DNA of 64,000 bases from JACQFZ01 sp045810625 (lineage in GTDB: Bacteria; Pseudomonadota; Gammaproteobacteria; Acidiferrobacterales; Sulfurifustaceae), in the NCBI GenBank assembly GCA_045810625.1, contig JBJMVQ010000044.1:1-64000 (forward strand), given 5' to 3'. The position numbers and the translations under genes are program-made. This document shows positions 35,931 through 45,465 of this stretch, piece by piece. The notes under the pieces were generated by a model. That model saw only the letters and a program-made list of their open reading frames with translations. It did not search any database and was not told the origin of the DNA. Position 1 is the stretch's first letter. The number at the start of each line of letters is the position of its first letter.

Positions 35931-36851
35931 TTAGTAACTCACGTCGTAATTGCCGGTCGGCTCCGGCACGGTGATGTTTCGGATTGCGCTCACGCCGAGC
36001 GGCATGCTGCTCGCGCGCAGGCGCCAGGCACCCGCCGTCACGTCGGCGAAGACGAACCGCCCCTGCGCGTCGGCGCGCGTGAGCTGACGGCGTTCGTTCG
36101 CCGGCGGCGCGAGCAGCTCGACCCACGCCGACGGCACCGGCTTTTGCGGCACCGCGTTGTCGAGCACCGTGCCGCCGATGTGAAACAACGTGTGCTCCGT
36201 CGCCGGCACGCCGCGAATCAACGTGTTCGTGATCGTCGTCGTGACGATCGGCCCCGCGCGCACCGGCGCCTCTTTGAGCGCGACCGTCACGACCGCGTAC
36301 ACGCACGGTTTCCAGCGGTTCTTGTCGCCCATCGTTCCCCAGAACTCGGCGTACTTCGGGAAGCCCTCGACCGGAAGCAGCGTGAGCGGAAAGCGCTCTG
36401 TTGCGATCGCGGGCGGCGGGACCGCGGGCGGAGTGGAGAGCGCGTAGATCGCGACCGGATCTAGCTCGTCGTGCGCGCCGAGCACGCGCGCGGCTTCGGC
36501 GAGGAGCGCGTGCTCATCGAGCGTCGGATCGATGCCGATGGTGACGGCGACCGGGCTCCACGCGCTGATCAAGTAATGACAATCGACCCGCCGCGGCGGC
36601 GGCACTTCGAAGATGTCCTGGCCGACCGCGATCTTCTCGCGCTCGTTCGTACGTAGCTTGCGGTTCTCACGCAGATCGGCGAGATAGACGTTGAGCGAGT
36701 TCGCCGGGTTGCCCGCCCCGTCGGTGATCGTCGGCACGAGGCTCCGCCAGTTCTCATCGGGTGGTTGAAAGCGCACCTGCGTATCCGCCGTGATCTCGGG
36801 GATCGAGAAGCGGAAGAGCCGATGCAGCAGGTTGTCGAGGTGATCGATCAT
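35931..36851 (-). CDS. Tail terminator, Pvc16/DUF4255 family, with extra C-terminal domain
   Basis: 306 residues. N-terminal ~190 residues are the Pvc16_N/DUF4255 domain (IDHLDNLLHRLFRF, NVYLADLRENRKLR, CHYLISAWS, LPLTLLP-like end). This caps the tube/sheath at the top. The C-terminal ~110 residues form a beta-sandwich of carboxypeptidase-regulatory type (GGTVLDNAVPQKPVPSAWVE, TRADAQGRFVFADVTAGAWRL), as in several longer family members. It precedes the sheath gene by 34 bp. Confidence 0.9.
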   Translation of the reverse strand: MIDHLDNLLHRLFRFSIPEITADTQVRFQPPDENWRSLVPTITDGAGNPANSLNVYLADLRENRKLRTNEREKIAVGQDIFEVPPPRRVDCHYLISAWSPVAVTIGIDPTLDEHALLAEAARVLGAHDELDPVAIYALSTPPAVPPPAIATERFPLTLLPVEGFPKYAEFWGTMGDKNRWKPCVYAVVTVALKEAPVRAGPIVTTTITNTLIRGVPATEHTLFHIGGTVLDNAVPQKPVPSAWVELLAPPANERRQLTRADAQGRFVFADVTAGAWRLRASSMPLGVSAIRNITVPEPTGNYDVSY

Positions 36852-36864
36852 TTTTTATGGCTCG

Positions 36865-39800
36865 TCACGGCAAGCTCTGCACGTCGCCGCTCGCCTGGGA
36901 CTGCTGTAGCTCCTGCAGCCGCTGCTGATACGCCTGCTCGACTTTGGTCGGCGAATACTCGATCAGCCCGCTCTCGCGGATGTTTTCGTCCGTCAAATGG
37001 TCGCGCAGCTGGTGGCTCTTGAGGCGCGAGGTCTTCTCGCCCGCTTTGAGCTGGCGCGTGCGATACACGACGCCTTGCAGCTTTCCTTCGCGCGCGGCTT
37101 TGAGCAGGCGCGCCGCCGTGGCCTTGTCGCCGACGAATTCGAGCTCGGCGATCTTGCGCCCGACCCACTCGTTCGACATTTCGACGACGCCGGTTCGCTT
37201 GCTCTTCGCGAGCGCACTGCCGCCGCCTTTGAATTCCAGGATTAACTCCTTGTCGCCGCGGCTGCCGAGCGCGTCCGGACCCTGGCCGAATTCGCCTTTC
37301 CATTTCTGCGGCGTGTCCCAATCCTTCACGGCGATACCTTCCTTCGCCGCTTGCGCCTCGCCGCCGGCGACGCCCATGCGCTCGGATTCCTTCACTTTCG
37401 CCTTCTTCGCTACTTTCGCGCCCGGGCGCTGTTGTTCCTGCAGCGCGCGCTCGTCGGCGGCGCGCGATTGGGTGTGTTTGCCGCTCGCCGTCTTCTCCGG
37501 ATAGAGCTTGCTTTGCGCCTCCGCGACGTCCTCGGCCACTTGCGCGCCCTTGCTCGCCGGCGCGGGCGCACCGAAGCGCCGCTCGAGCCCTTGCAGCAGC
37601 TCTTCGGCCGATGCCGGATCGGTGACCGCGCGCTTGCGTACGAGGTTCGCTGCTTTGTTGAACGCCTTGCGCTGTCCCTTCGGCACCTTGAGCGCGCCGA
37701 GCCGTGCTTCGATCTGATCGGACGGAGTCGTCTTCTTGGTCGGCGCGGCCGTTGCTTCGTCTTGCACCGGCGCCTTCTTGCCCGTTTGCGCGCTGCCCAC
37801 CTTGCCGGCGGCGGACTTACCGCCGGCGGCGGTTCCGCCCTTGCCGACCACCGGCGCCGAAACGTCGGTCGGCGTTCCGCCCTTCCCGCCCTTGCCGCCG
37901 CCGGCCGAGGCCATCGGCGCGTCGCTCGGCACGACGGTGAGCGCAGGTCCCTGCTTGCCGCCGCCGGCATCGTGCGTCTGACCGACCGCGATTTTCTGCT
38001 GCTCTTCTTGGGCGACCGGAATTTTCTGCTGCGCCGGCTCGCTCGGCGGCTTGCCGCCTTTCTTCGGGCGCAGCGGCGTCACCGTGCCGGCTTTCTCCGG
38101 CGGCAACTTGTCGAGATCCGACTGGAGTTTTTTCGACGCCTTGGACGTCGGCGGCGGCGTGCTGCGCTTGATCGGCGTCACCCCGCCTTCGGTGACTTGC
38201 GGCAGCGGCTGATTTTGCGTGTCCGCTTTCACCGCGGGCTGTGCGACTTGATTCGGCGTCGTCGTCTCCGTCGCACCGGTCTTTGCCGCCGGCTGCACGG
38301 TCTTGTTCGTCGGCGGCGTGTTGACGTCCACGTCGCCGCCGCCGGTGCCGCCTTTGCCCGTCGTCGTCGTCGGCGTTTCGTTCGGCGCGGCCGACTTGCC
38401 GCCTTGCGACTGCGCGACGTGCAGGATCGCGTCCTTCAGCACGTGCACGACCTGGATCCAGTTCTGCTTCATGCGCCGCTCGCGCTCTTCTTCGGTGAGG
38501 TCGGTGTTCAAGTAATCGGCGACCATCTGCGCCATCGGCGGGATCGCGGCCGCGACCCAGCCGAACTTGAGCACGAGCGTCGTGATCTTGCTCGCCGCCA
38601 TCGTGTGCTTGAGACCGACGACCGAGAGCACCATGCCGATGATGCTGCCCCAGAAGCGCGAGCTGGTTTTCCAGTTCGGGTCGTGGCGCACGCTCTCGAC
38701 GACGCCGCGGAGCCCGCCGAGCACGCCGATGACGTTCATCGCAATCTTCACTTCCTCGGCGCCGGTGAACGCGAGCGCCACCTGCACGCCGATGCTCGCC
38801 TTGAGCTCGGCTTTCTCCGCCGGTGTGAACAGCTCCGGGTCCGACGGCGTGCCGCCGATCGCTTCTTCGGTCCACTTGACCGCCTCGTTCGCTTTCTCGG
38901 TCAGCGGCGCGGTGATGTTCGGCGTGCCGTATTCGTCGACCAGGCCGAGCGCCGCCAGTTGATCGCCGGCTTCCGCCGCGGCTGGCAGCGCGCTCATGCC
39001 GGTGACGTTGGCGATGAGATCGATGCCCTTTTTAACCGCGAAGTTGCCGGCCGTGCCTTCCTTCCCGCCGACCGCTTTCGCCGCCTTGTCGCGCGCGCCC
39101 TTGTATTCGTTGCCGAGCCACAAAGCGATGTCGGCGACCTCGGTGACCTGGGTCACCACGCCTTTGGCGGTGCCGATCCCTTCTTGCACTTTGGTGCGTG
39201 CCGCGGCTTTGATGTCCTCGACCGGATCGCCCTCGCCGGTCGCCGCACTCGTCGCCGCGTGCAGGAAGGTCGAGCCGATATCGCCGCCCCCGATCGGCCC
39301 GACGAGGGGCGTCAGCGCGACGTCCACGGTTTTATCCGCGACATAGTCCGCCGCCTTCGAGAGCGGCTCGCGATACTCCTGCGGAATCTTGTCTCTGACC
39401 GCGCGCACCTTGCGTTGGAAGCGCGCGGTGAAGCTATCGTCGTCTTCCTCGCGCGCGACGCCGGTTGCCGTTGCGCTGCCGACGGCGATCGGACCCGCGC
39501 TCGTCATCGCCGCTTCGGCGGCGCTGTCGGCCGCGCGCTCGTGCGGCGCTGTTGCGTCGAGCGCCGGCGTCGCGCCGCCGCGGCGCTGCTGCACGACGTG
39601 CGCAAGCTCGTGCGAGAGTAGCCGCCGGCCTTCGCTCGAATGCGGCGCGTAGCGATCGGCGTTGAACACGATGTCGTTGCCGTGCGTGTACGCCTTGGCA
39701 TCGAGCAGCGCCGCTTCGTCGTGCGCTTGCGCGTCGTCGTGCACGCGCACCGCACTGAAATCCGCGCCGAAGCGCGCCTCCATTTCGGCGCGTACGCTTG

Positions 39801-39987
39801 GGTCGAGCGGCGCGCCGCCGCGCAGGCGCTGCGTCACCGCGCGATTGCCGGCGTCGCGCTGCAGCGCGTACATCGCGTCGAGGGCCGGCGCGATCTCGGG
39901 CGCGAGCGCCGCGCGCCGCAGCGGACGCCGCTCGGCGGACGCCGTGCTCGCTTTAGCGGCGGATTTTTGCGCGGCGTCGGCCATCAT
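36865..39987 (-). CDS. DUF4157 (eCIS-core) protein with C-terminal nuclease-like domain, candidate effector
   Basis: 1040 residues. The DUF4157 domain occupies about 40-140 and carries the zincin motif HELAH (126-130). A long middle part has helical segments with hydrophobic stretches (about 380-480) and a Pro/Lys/Thr-rich linker (about 540-740). The C-terminal ~170 residues end in GDKELILEFKGGG (Glu918-x-Lys920) followed by EMSNEWVGRKIAEL, the layout of restriction-fold toxin domains of polymorphic effectors. DUF4157 marks eCIS cargo. Cognate immunity gene: none seen, which fits a target other than sibling bacteria. Third of three such proteins in the operon. Confidence 0.85.
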   Translation of the reverse strand: MMADAAQKSAAKASTASAERRPLRRAALAPEIAPALDAMYALQRDAGNRAVTQRLRGGAPLDPSVRAEMEARFGADFSAVRVHDDAQAHDEAALLDAKAYTHGNDIVFNADRYAPHSSEGRRLLSHELAHVVQQRRGGATPALDATAPHERAADSAAEAAMTSAGPIAVGSATATGVAREEDDDSFTARFQRKVRAVRDKIPQEYREPLSKAADYVADKTVDVALTPLVGPIGGGDIGSTFLHAATSAATGEGDPVEDIKAAARTKVQEGIGTAKGVVTQVTEVADIALWLGNEYKGARDKAAKAVGGKEGTAGNFAVKKGIDLIANVTGMSALPAAAEAGDQLAALGLVDEYGTPNITAPLTEKANEAVKWTEEAIGGTPSDPELFTPAEKAELKASIGVQVALAFTGAEEVKIAMNVIGVLGGLRGVVESVRHDPNWKTSSRFWGSIIGMVLSVVGLKHTMAASKITTLVLKFGWVAAAIPPMAQMVADYLNTDLTEEERERRMKQNWIQVVHVLKDAILHVAQSQGGKSAAPNETPTTTTGKGGTGGGDVDVNTPPTNKTVQPAAKTGATETTTPNQVAQPAVKADTQNQPLPQVTEGGVTPIKRSTPPPTSKASKKLQSDLDKLPPEKAGTVTPLRPKKGGKPPSEPAQQKIPVAQEEQQKIAVGQTHDAGGGKQGPALTVVPSDAPMASAGGGKGGKGGTPTDVSAPVVGKGGTAAGGKSAAGKVGSAQTGKKAPVQDEATAAPTKKTTPSDQIEARLGALKVPKGQRKAFNKAANLVRKRAVTDPASAEELLQGLERRFGAPAPASKGAQVAEDVAEAQSKLYPEKTASGKHTQSRAADERALQEQQRPGAKVAKKAKVKESERMGVAGGEAQAAKEGIAVKDWDTPQKWKGEFGQGPDALGSRGDKELILEFKGGGSALAKSKRTGVVEMSNEWVGRKIAELEFVGDKATAARLLKAAREGKLQGVVYRTRQLKAGEKTSRLKSHQLRDHLTDENIRESGLIEYSPTKVEQAYQQRLQELQQSQASGDVQSLP

Positions 39988-40036
39988 CTATTCCTCATGA
40001 CGGGATCGCGGCTCGCGAAGGCATGTCGCATCTCGC

Positions 40037-43000
40037 TCATCGCCGCCGGTCCTCGTCGCGGTCGCGCGTCGGATGCGGCGGCACCACCGGCGCGCGCACC
40101 GGCTTGAGCGGCCAGGTTTCGCTGGGACTGGTCCGCACTGCGCCTTCGCCGGACATCGAGTACTCCACGCGCACGACGCGCACATAGACCTCGCCCTTGC
40201 GCGCCGCCTCGCGAATGACGGCCTCGAGGGCCGGATCGCCGAAGTCCAGGCGCTCGCCCGGCGGGGCATCGGGATCGAGAATCCGTTCGAGCTCCGCTCC
40301 CCACTCGGCGTGGCTGGCCTTGGGCCCTTTCGGTTCGGTGGGCGATGTAACGTCGTTCAGGAAAATCTTGGCGCTCACGGGCTTGCCGTTCGCGTCGAAC
40401 TGCACTTGCGCCGTGGTCGAATCGGCGCCGCGCACGTTCGATCCCCCGGGGCGCTGGATACCAAACTCGCCCTGCTTCTGCTGCTGATCGTAGGCGCGCG
40501 ACTCCGCGAGGTCGGACCGGATGGCGGTGACGTCGACCGCCGTGGGGTCTCGCGCCGTCGCACTGAGGAAGGTCGAGCCTTTGCGCCCACCGGCGCCGCT
40601 CGACTCGACTTGCCGGCCGCCGATGACGCGCGGCGTAATGGGTTTCGGCGCCGCCGCCGCGCCGTGCGGGCGGAAGTTGTATGCCTCCGCCTGACTCTTC
40701 GGCATGGCGATCCCATCGCCCTTGCCGAAACCTTTTTCTCCTTCCGCGACATAGGTGCCGCGGTTCTTGCCTTTGCCGGTTCGCACCCATACGGTCGGCT
40801 CGGCGTTGGCGGGCAGCTTGGCCTCGGGCGCATCGCCGAAGGCCGGCTCCTGCGCCGGGTCGAACATGACTTCCGGATCGGGCGCGGGCTTGAGAGCCTC
40901 CGCCTTGGCGCGCGCCGTTGCCGCTTTTTTCCGCGCGGCATCGGCGGCGACCCGCGCTTTTTCGGCGGCGGTCGCGGCCTTCTTGGCGCGCTCACCGGTG
41001 ACGTCCACGCGTTCTGCCGCCTTTCTTGCCTTCTCCGCCGCCGTTTCCATCGCCTTCTTCGCGCGCGCCACTTGGCCTTCCAGCTTCTCGCGCGCCTTCG
41101 GCGACACCTTCTGCTTCGCCTGCGCCTCGGCCTGCTTGCGCGTGTGCGTGTCGGCGCGTTTCTGCGCCGCTTCGCGCAGCTGCTCCGCTCTTGCCGTGCT
41201 CTTCGCTGCCGTTTTCTCCGCTCGCTGCGCCTTCGCCTGCAGCGTCTGCGCGCGCGTCTGCTTCTTCGCCGCGGCCGCTTCCGCGCTTACGGCTTTCTTG
41301 CTGGCGCGCAGCTGCGCCCGCGCGCTCGGTTGTTTCGGCGCGGTAAGTTCGGTCTTCGCCAGTGTCTCGCCGAGGGGCGCTTGCACGCGGGCGCGCCATC
41401 GCGATGCGAAGCCCGGTGCTTTCGCGCCGCCCGATTTGCCCGAGCCGCGGCCGCGGCCCGACACTCCCTCGACCACTTTGGCCTGCACGTGCGCGCCCAG
41501 CACGCCGCCCGAGATTTCGGCAAGGTCGTCCCATCTCTGCTCGACCGCAGCCTTCGCCATGTCGTGGATGGCCACGAACGGCGCCGTCTCCGGGACCGCC
41601 GCCAGGAAAATCTTCCCGCGCGATTCGCCGGCTCTGCTCGCCTGGGCGACGCCGCTGATCAGATCCTCGTCGCTGACTTCCACGCCGAAGGCCAGGTGCC
41701 CGGAGATCAGCGCGAGGTCGTGCAATTGCCGGAACGGCTCTTTGACGACGCCAATCGCACCTCGGACGACGCCCTTCCCGGTGCGCTTGGCATGGTAGGC
41801 GAGCGACGAGAGCAGGCCGTTCCAGCGCGCTTGTGCGCGCTCCAGATCCTCGAGGTTCTCCTCGGCGTTCTGCAGCCAGAGGTACATTTGCTCCTGCGAG
41901 CGGAAGCCGCGCGAAAAGCGGATCTGCCGGTATTGCTGCAGCGCATGCTCGCCTTCCTCGGTGAGGCGCTGCGTGTCCTGCAATGCGTTCGACCACTGCC
42001 CGAGGACGCTGAACTGGAACCACTCGCGCAGCGCCGTCGTCTCTTCATCGCTAAGCTCAAGCAGCAGCTTCTTGCCCTGCATCAGGTAGTTCGAACCCGG
42101 GCGCTCGTTCTTGATGTGGTCGAGCAGCCGGGCGAGATTGCGCATGTCGCCGCCGGAAGCGCGCTCGAGCGTATCGCTCACGTACGCGAGGCGCCGTTTG
42201 GCGGCGCTCCGCTGCAGGTCCTGCTCGAGCGCAGGCACGAGATTCAACAACTCGGCTTGCAGAATCTTTTTCTCTTCGGCGGGAATACCGGGGCGCTGCA
42301 GATACGAAACGATCTCGTCGAATTCCCGGCTCGCCGTCCCGGGCTCCGTGGTGGCCACGCTGCTTCGCTCGCGCAGGATGCGCGGCTTTTCCGCCTCGGC
42401 CGCGGCGGCGTCCGCCGGCGTTTGCGCTTTCGCTCCCGTCCGTTTGGAAGAGCGGCGCGGCTTCCTATCTTTGAAAGCATTACGCAGACTGGCGTCGGCG
42501 CCCGCGAGCAATTCGTCGCGCACCTTTTCCATCCGCAGCACATCCGGCGTCGTGGCGGTTTGGCGATCTATCCATTCCTGGATCTGGTTGGCTTCGTCGT
42601 ATCGCTGCGCAGGCTTCATTGCCGCCACATCGGGCGTGTGGCCGAGCCAATATTCCGGCCCGGCGAACACCCGCGGTACCGGCAAATCGGCGACGGAACG
42701 GCCGAGCGGCGTGCTCGGCGCTTGTTGCGCCCCGCCGCTCGGGGCTTTGTCCTTGCTGGTTGGCTTGCCCTTCGCCTTCGGCGGCTTCTTGGCTTTCGCC
42801 ACGGCCGCCTTTTTGCGCCGCCTCGGGTCGCTTTCCGGTTCGCGCGCCACACCGACGCCGGTCGCGCCGCTCACCTGCACCGACGACGCGCCGGCCGCGA
42901 CTTGTGCGGCCGCCGAATCGGCGCCCGCCTCGTGCGATGCGGCGGGCGAAAGCGTCGGCGCTGCGCCGCCGCGGCGCTGCTGCACGACGTGCGCGAGCTC

Positions 43001-43378
43001 GTGCGCCAGCAAACGCTTGCCGTCGGCGGAATACGGCGCGTAGCGCTCGGCGCTGAAGACGACGTCGGCGCCGACGGTGTAAGCCTTGGCTTCGAACGCG
43101 GCGGCTGAGGCGTGAGCGGCCGTGTCGTTGTGAACCCGCACGTCCGCGAAGCTTTCGCCGAAGCGCGCCTCCATCTCCGCCCGCAGCCGCGGCTCGAGGG
43201 GCACGCCGCCGCGCAGCCGCTGCGTTACGGCCCGATTGCCCGCATGCCGCTGTAGCGCATGCACCGCTTCGATCCCGTTCGCGGGCTCCGGCGATGCGGC
43301 GCGCCGTTGCCGCCCTCGCTCCACGTTCCGTCCGGTGGTCTGGCTCGCCGCTTTGCGCATGCTCGCGTCCACTCTCAA
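40037..43378 (-). CDS. DUF4157 (eCIS-core) protein with long coiled coil, candidate effector
   Basis: 1113 residues. DUF4157 at about 38-140 with HELAH at 126-130, the same position as in the neighbour. Residues 200-250 are Lys/Pro-rich, 250-640 mostly helical, and about 680-860 is an Ala/Lys/Glu/Gln coiled coil. The C-terminal ~220 residues (from EPTVWVRTGKGKNRGTYVAE) form a separate beta-containing domain that I do not recognise. It starts with an ATGA overlap on the preceding DUF4157 gene. Either an effector or, because of its great helical length, a tape-measure-like scaffold; no other tape-measure gene is visible. Confidence 0.82.
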   Translation of the reverse strand: MRVDASMRKAASQTTGRNVERGRQRRAASPEPANGIEAVHALQRHAGNRAVTQRLRGGVPLEPRLRAEMEARFGESFADVRVHNDTAAHASAAAFEAKAYTVGADVVFSAERYAPYSADGKRLLAHELAHVVQQRRGGAAPTLSPAASHEAGADSAAAQVAAGASSVQVSGATGVGVAREPESDPRRRKKAAVAKAKKPPKAKGKPTSKDKAPSGGAQQAPSTPLGRSVADLPVPRVFAGPEYWLGHTPDVAAMKPAQRYDEANQIQEWIDRQTATTPDVLRMEKVRDELLAGADASLRNAFKDRKPRRSSKRTGAKAQTPADAAAAEAEKPRILRERSSVATTEPGTASREFDEIVSYLQRPGIPAEEKKILQAELLNLVPALEQDLQRSAAKRRLAYVSDTLERASGGDMRNLARLLDHIKNERPGSNYLMQGKKLLLELSDEETTALREWFQFSVLGQWSNALQDTQRLTEEGEHALQQYRQIRFSRGFRSQEQMYLWLQNAEENLEDLERAQARWNGLLSSLAYHAKRTGKGVVRGAIGVVKEPFRQLHDLALISGHLAFGVEVSDEDLISGVAQASRAGESRGKIFLAAVPETAPFVAIHDMAKAAVEQRWDDLAEISGGVLGAHVQAKVVEGVSGRGRGSGKSGGAKAPGFASRWRARVQAPLGETLAKTELTAPKQPSARAQLRASKKAVSAEAAAAKKQTRAQTLQAKAQRAEKTAAKSTARAEQLREAAQKRADTHTRKQAEAQAKQKVSPKAREKLEGQVARAKKAMETAAEKARKAAERVDVTGERAKKAATAAEKARVAADAARKKAATARAKAEALKPAPDPEVMFDPAQEPAFGDAPEAKLPANAEPTVWVRTGKGKNRGTYVAEGEKGFGKGDGIAMPKSQAEAYNFRPHGAAAAPKPITPRVIGGRQVESSGAGGRKGSTFLSATARDPTAVDVTAIRSDLAESRAYDQQQKQGEFGIQRPGGSNVRGADSTTAQVQFDANGKPVSAKIFLNDVTSPTEPKGPKASHAEWGAELERILDPDAPPGERLDFGDPALEAVIREAARKGEVYVRVVRVEYSMSGEGAVRTSPSETWPLKPVRAPVVPPHPTRDRDEDRRR

Positions 43379-45465
43379 TCGGCCTGCATCTGCTTGAGAA
43401 GCTGTTGCAACTCTTCCTCGGAAACCACGGGTTCGGTGAGCCAGTCGTACAGGTCCTCTGCCCCTTCCCCGATCGCCTCGCCAATGTCCTTGACCGTGTA
43501 GGCGATCGACTCGTTGACGGCGACGTTCGCCGCTTCGAGAGCGCCGGCAACTTTCGGCAAGTAAGGAATGCGCCCGACGAGCGGGATGTCTTCGACGAAC
43601 CCTTCGACCGCTTCGCCGACCTTGAAGGCATCCTTCTGAATGGCTTCGTGGCGCGGGCCCCAGTAGTTACCGATCGCGCCTTTGGCCAAGAACAGCGGCG
43701 CGAGCTGCGGCACGAACGACAGGCCGAGCTCGCCGCCCTTCCTCACCGCCGTGAGCTTGCTCCCCTCCTCCCACTCGCGCTTAATGTCTTTGATCGCCGG
43801 AATGGCGCCCAAAAAGCCGGCGATAGCGAATGCGCCGCCTGCGACTTTTCCGCCCGTCGTCGGCGCGTGCTCGACCGGGGGCGCCGTGGGCGCTTCCGGC
43901 GTCACCGTCGGATGAACTTCTACCGTCGGCGTCTTCGCCGGCTCGACAACTTTTGCCGGTTCGGGCGCTTTGGCCGGCGGGTCGGTCACCTTGGATTCCA
44001 CGGCCGGCTTGTCCGTCGCCGCGGGTTGTTTCGCCGGCTCGATCGCTGTCTTCTCTTTCGGCGGGCTGTCCGCAACCGGCTTCTTTGCTTTGGCTTTGCG
44101 CGCGGGCTTCTTCTTCTGTGCGGACTTCTTTTTCACAGGCTTCTTCGCCGACTTTTTCGGCTTCGCCGCCTTCTTGGCCTTACCCGCTTTCTTCGTCTTC
44201 GCTTTCGTCTTCGGCTTCGCCGGCGTCTGGCCGCGCGCGCTCTGCGCGGCTTCCCATTGGGCGCGCGTGACCTTGCTCGTATGGAATCGCACTTCGTCCG
44301 CGGGGCTGCCTTCGAACACCTGTTTCATGATTTCTTCGCGCACCTCCGGCGTTCCGGGCTCGGCGAAGTCGACGATGATCGGTTCCTTGTTTGGCAGGTG
44401 GCGTGAGTTGCGCTTCACCTGCGCGGCGTAGCGCCGCCCTCGGTCGCGCGCCTGCGACTGCGACAGCCCTTCGAGGGTATCGGACTTGTAGTTGAAATGG
44501 CCTCGGCGCGCGCCCTGCGGCTGCGTGACGGTCTTGGAGACATCCGGCTGCGCGTACTTCGATTTGCCGGGCGGCAAGTCCATGAACGGCATCTCCTGGC
44601 CGCCCGCGACCCATTTCGTTTGCGGCTTGCCGCGGATGTTCGTGCGCGGCGTGCGCAGCGCCTCGTCGAACTGACCTTGCAGCTTGTTCTTCGCGAGCTG
44701 CGGCATGCGCGTGCCCTTCAGCGCGGCCTTGAAGCGCTTGAGCAGCGCGAGCTTCTTATCGGGGCTGAGGTTGGCGTGCTTGCCGGCACGCACGTCGTTC
44801 ATCATCGCGTCGACGACGCGCTTCGCCCGCGCGCCTTCCGCTTCCTGCATGCCGCCGCGCGCCTGCTTGCGTTCCTGCTGGCGCTGCTGGTCGCGCTGCT
44901 TCTCGCGGTTGCGCTGTTCGCGGCGCGGGTCGTCGTCCTCGAAGTCGTCGTCGCCTTTGCGGGCGAGCCCGGGCGCCGCGGCGCCGCCCACGGTAATTGG
45001 GCCGCTGCCCGCGATGGCGCCGGCGGCCGCGTCCGCGGACGCCTCGATCGCCTGGCGCTCGCCCGGCGACTGCGCGGCGGGCGGCGCGCCGCCGCGGCGC
45101 TGCTGAACAACGTGCGCCAACTCGTGCGCGAGCAGGCGCTTGCCCGCCGCCGAATGCGGCGCATAACGCTCGGCGCTGAAGACGACGTCCGTGCCGATCG
45201 TATAGGCCTTCGCATGGAGCGCGGCGGCGTTCGCGTGAGCATCGGCGTCGTCGTGGACGCGCACGTCGTCGAACGGCTCGCCGAAGCGCGCTTCCATTTC
45301 CGCACGAACCTCCGGCGCAAGCGCGGCGCCCGCCCGCGGGTTGCGGACGAGCGCGTGGCTCGGCGTGCCCCCGGCCGCGGCGCGCGGTGCGCGCTTTTGA
45401 CCGCGCTGCCGCGCCGCGGTCCCCGCCATATCGGCGACTCGGTTTCGGCGCGCGCCGTACCTCAT
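43375..45465 (-). CDS. DUF4157 (eCIS-core) protein with C-terminal hydrophobic segments, candidate effector
   Basis: 696 residues from the ATG at 45465 (ATGA overlap with the ATPase stop). DUF4157 at about 35-125 with HELAH at 114-118. A charged region follows, a small mixed domain (EGLSQSQARDRGRRYAAQVK, PIIVDFAEPGTPEV), a Lys-rich tract with KKPVKKKSAQKKKPARK, a Pro-rich linker, and a C-terminal ~150-residue region with two hydrophobic stretches (GGAFAIAGFLGAIPAI; LGLSFVPQLAPLFLAKGAIG). A membrane-active payload is possible. No enzymatic motif seen. Confidence 0.82.
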   Translation of the reverse strand: MRYGARRNRVADMAGTAARQRGQKRAPRAAAGGTPSHALVRNPRAGAALAPEVRAEMEARFGEPFDDVRVHDDADAHANAAALHAKAYTIGTDVVFSAERYAPHSAAGKRLLAHELAHVVQQRRGGAPPAAQSPGERQAIEASADAAAGAIAGSGPITVGGAAAPGLARKGDDDFEDDDPRREQRNREKQRDQQRQQERKQARGGMQEAEGARAKRVVDAMMNDVRAGKHANLSPDKKLALLKRFKAALKGTRMPQLAKNKLQGQFDEALRTPRTNIRGKPQTKWVAGGQEMPFMDLPPGKSKYAQPDVSKTVTQPQGARRGHFNYKSDTLEGLSQSQARDRGRRYAAQVKRNSRHLPNKEPIIVDFAEPGTPEVREEIMKQVFEGSPADEVRFHTSKVTRAQWEAAQSARGQTPAKPKTKAKTKKAGKAKKAAKPKKSAKKPVKKKSAQKKKPARKAKAKKPVADSPPKEKTAIEPAKQPAATDKPAVESKVTDPPAKAPEPAKVVEPAKTPTVEVHPTVTPEAPTAPPVEHAPTTGGKVAGGAFAIAGFLGAIPAIKDIKREWEEGSKLTAVRKGGELGLSFVPQLAPLFLAKGAIGNYWGPRHEAIQKDAFKVGEAVEGFVEDIPLVGRIPYLPKVAGALEAANVAVNESIAYTVKDIGEAIGEGAEDLYDWLTEPVVSEEELQQLLKQMQAD

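Noticed and set aside
37351..39621. 756-aa plus-strand open frame
   Set aside because: Antisense to the nuclease-type DUF4157 gene; composition typical of a mirror frame.
40073..43108. 1011-aa plus-strand open frame
   Set aside because: Antisense to a DUF4157 gene with a clear domain and ATGA coupling; the plus frame is Arg/Leu-rich without any motif.
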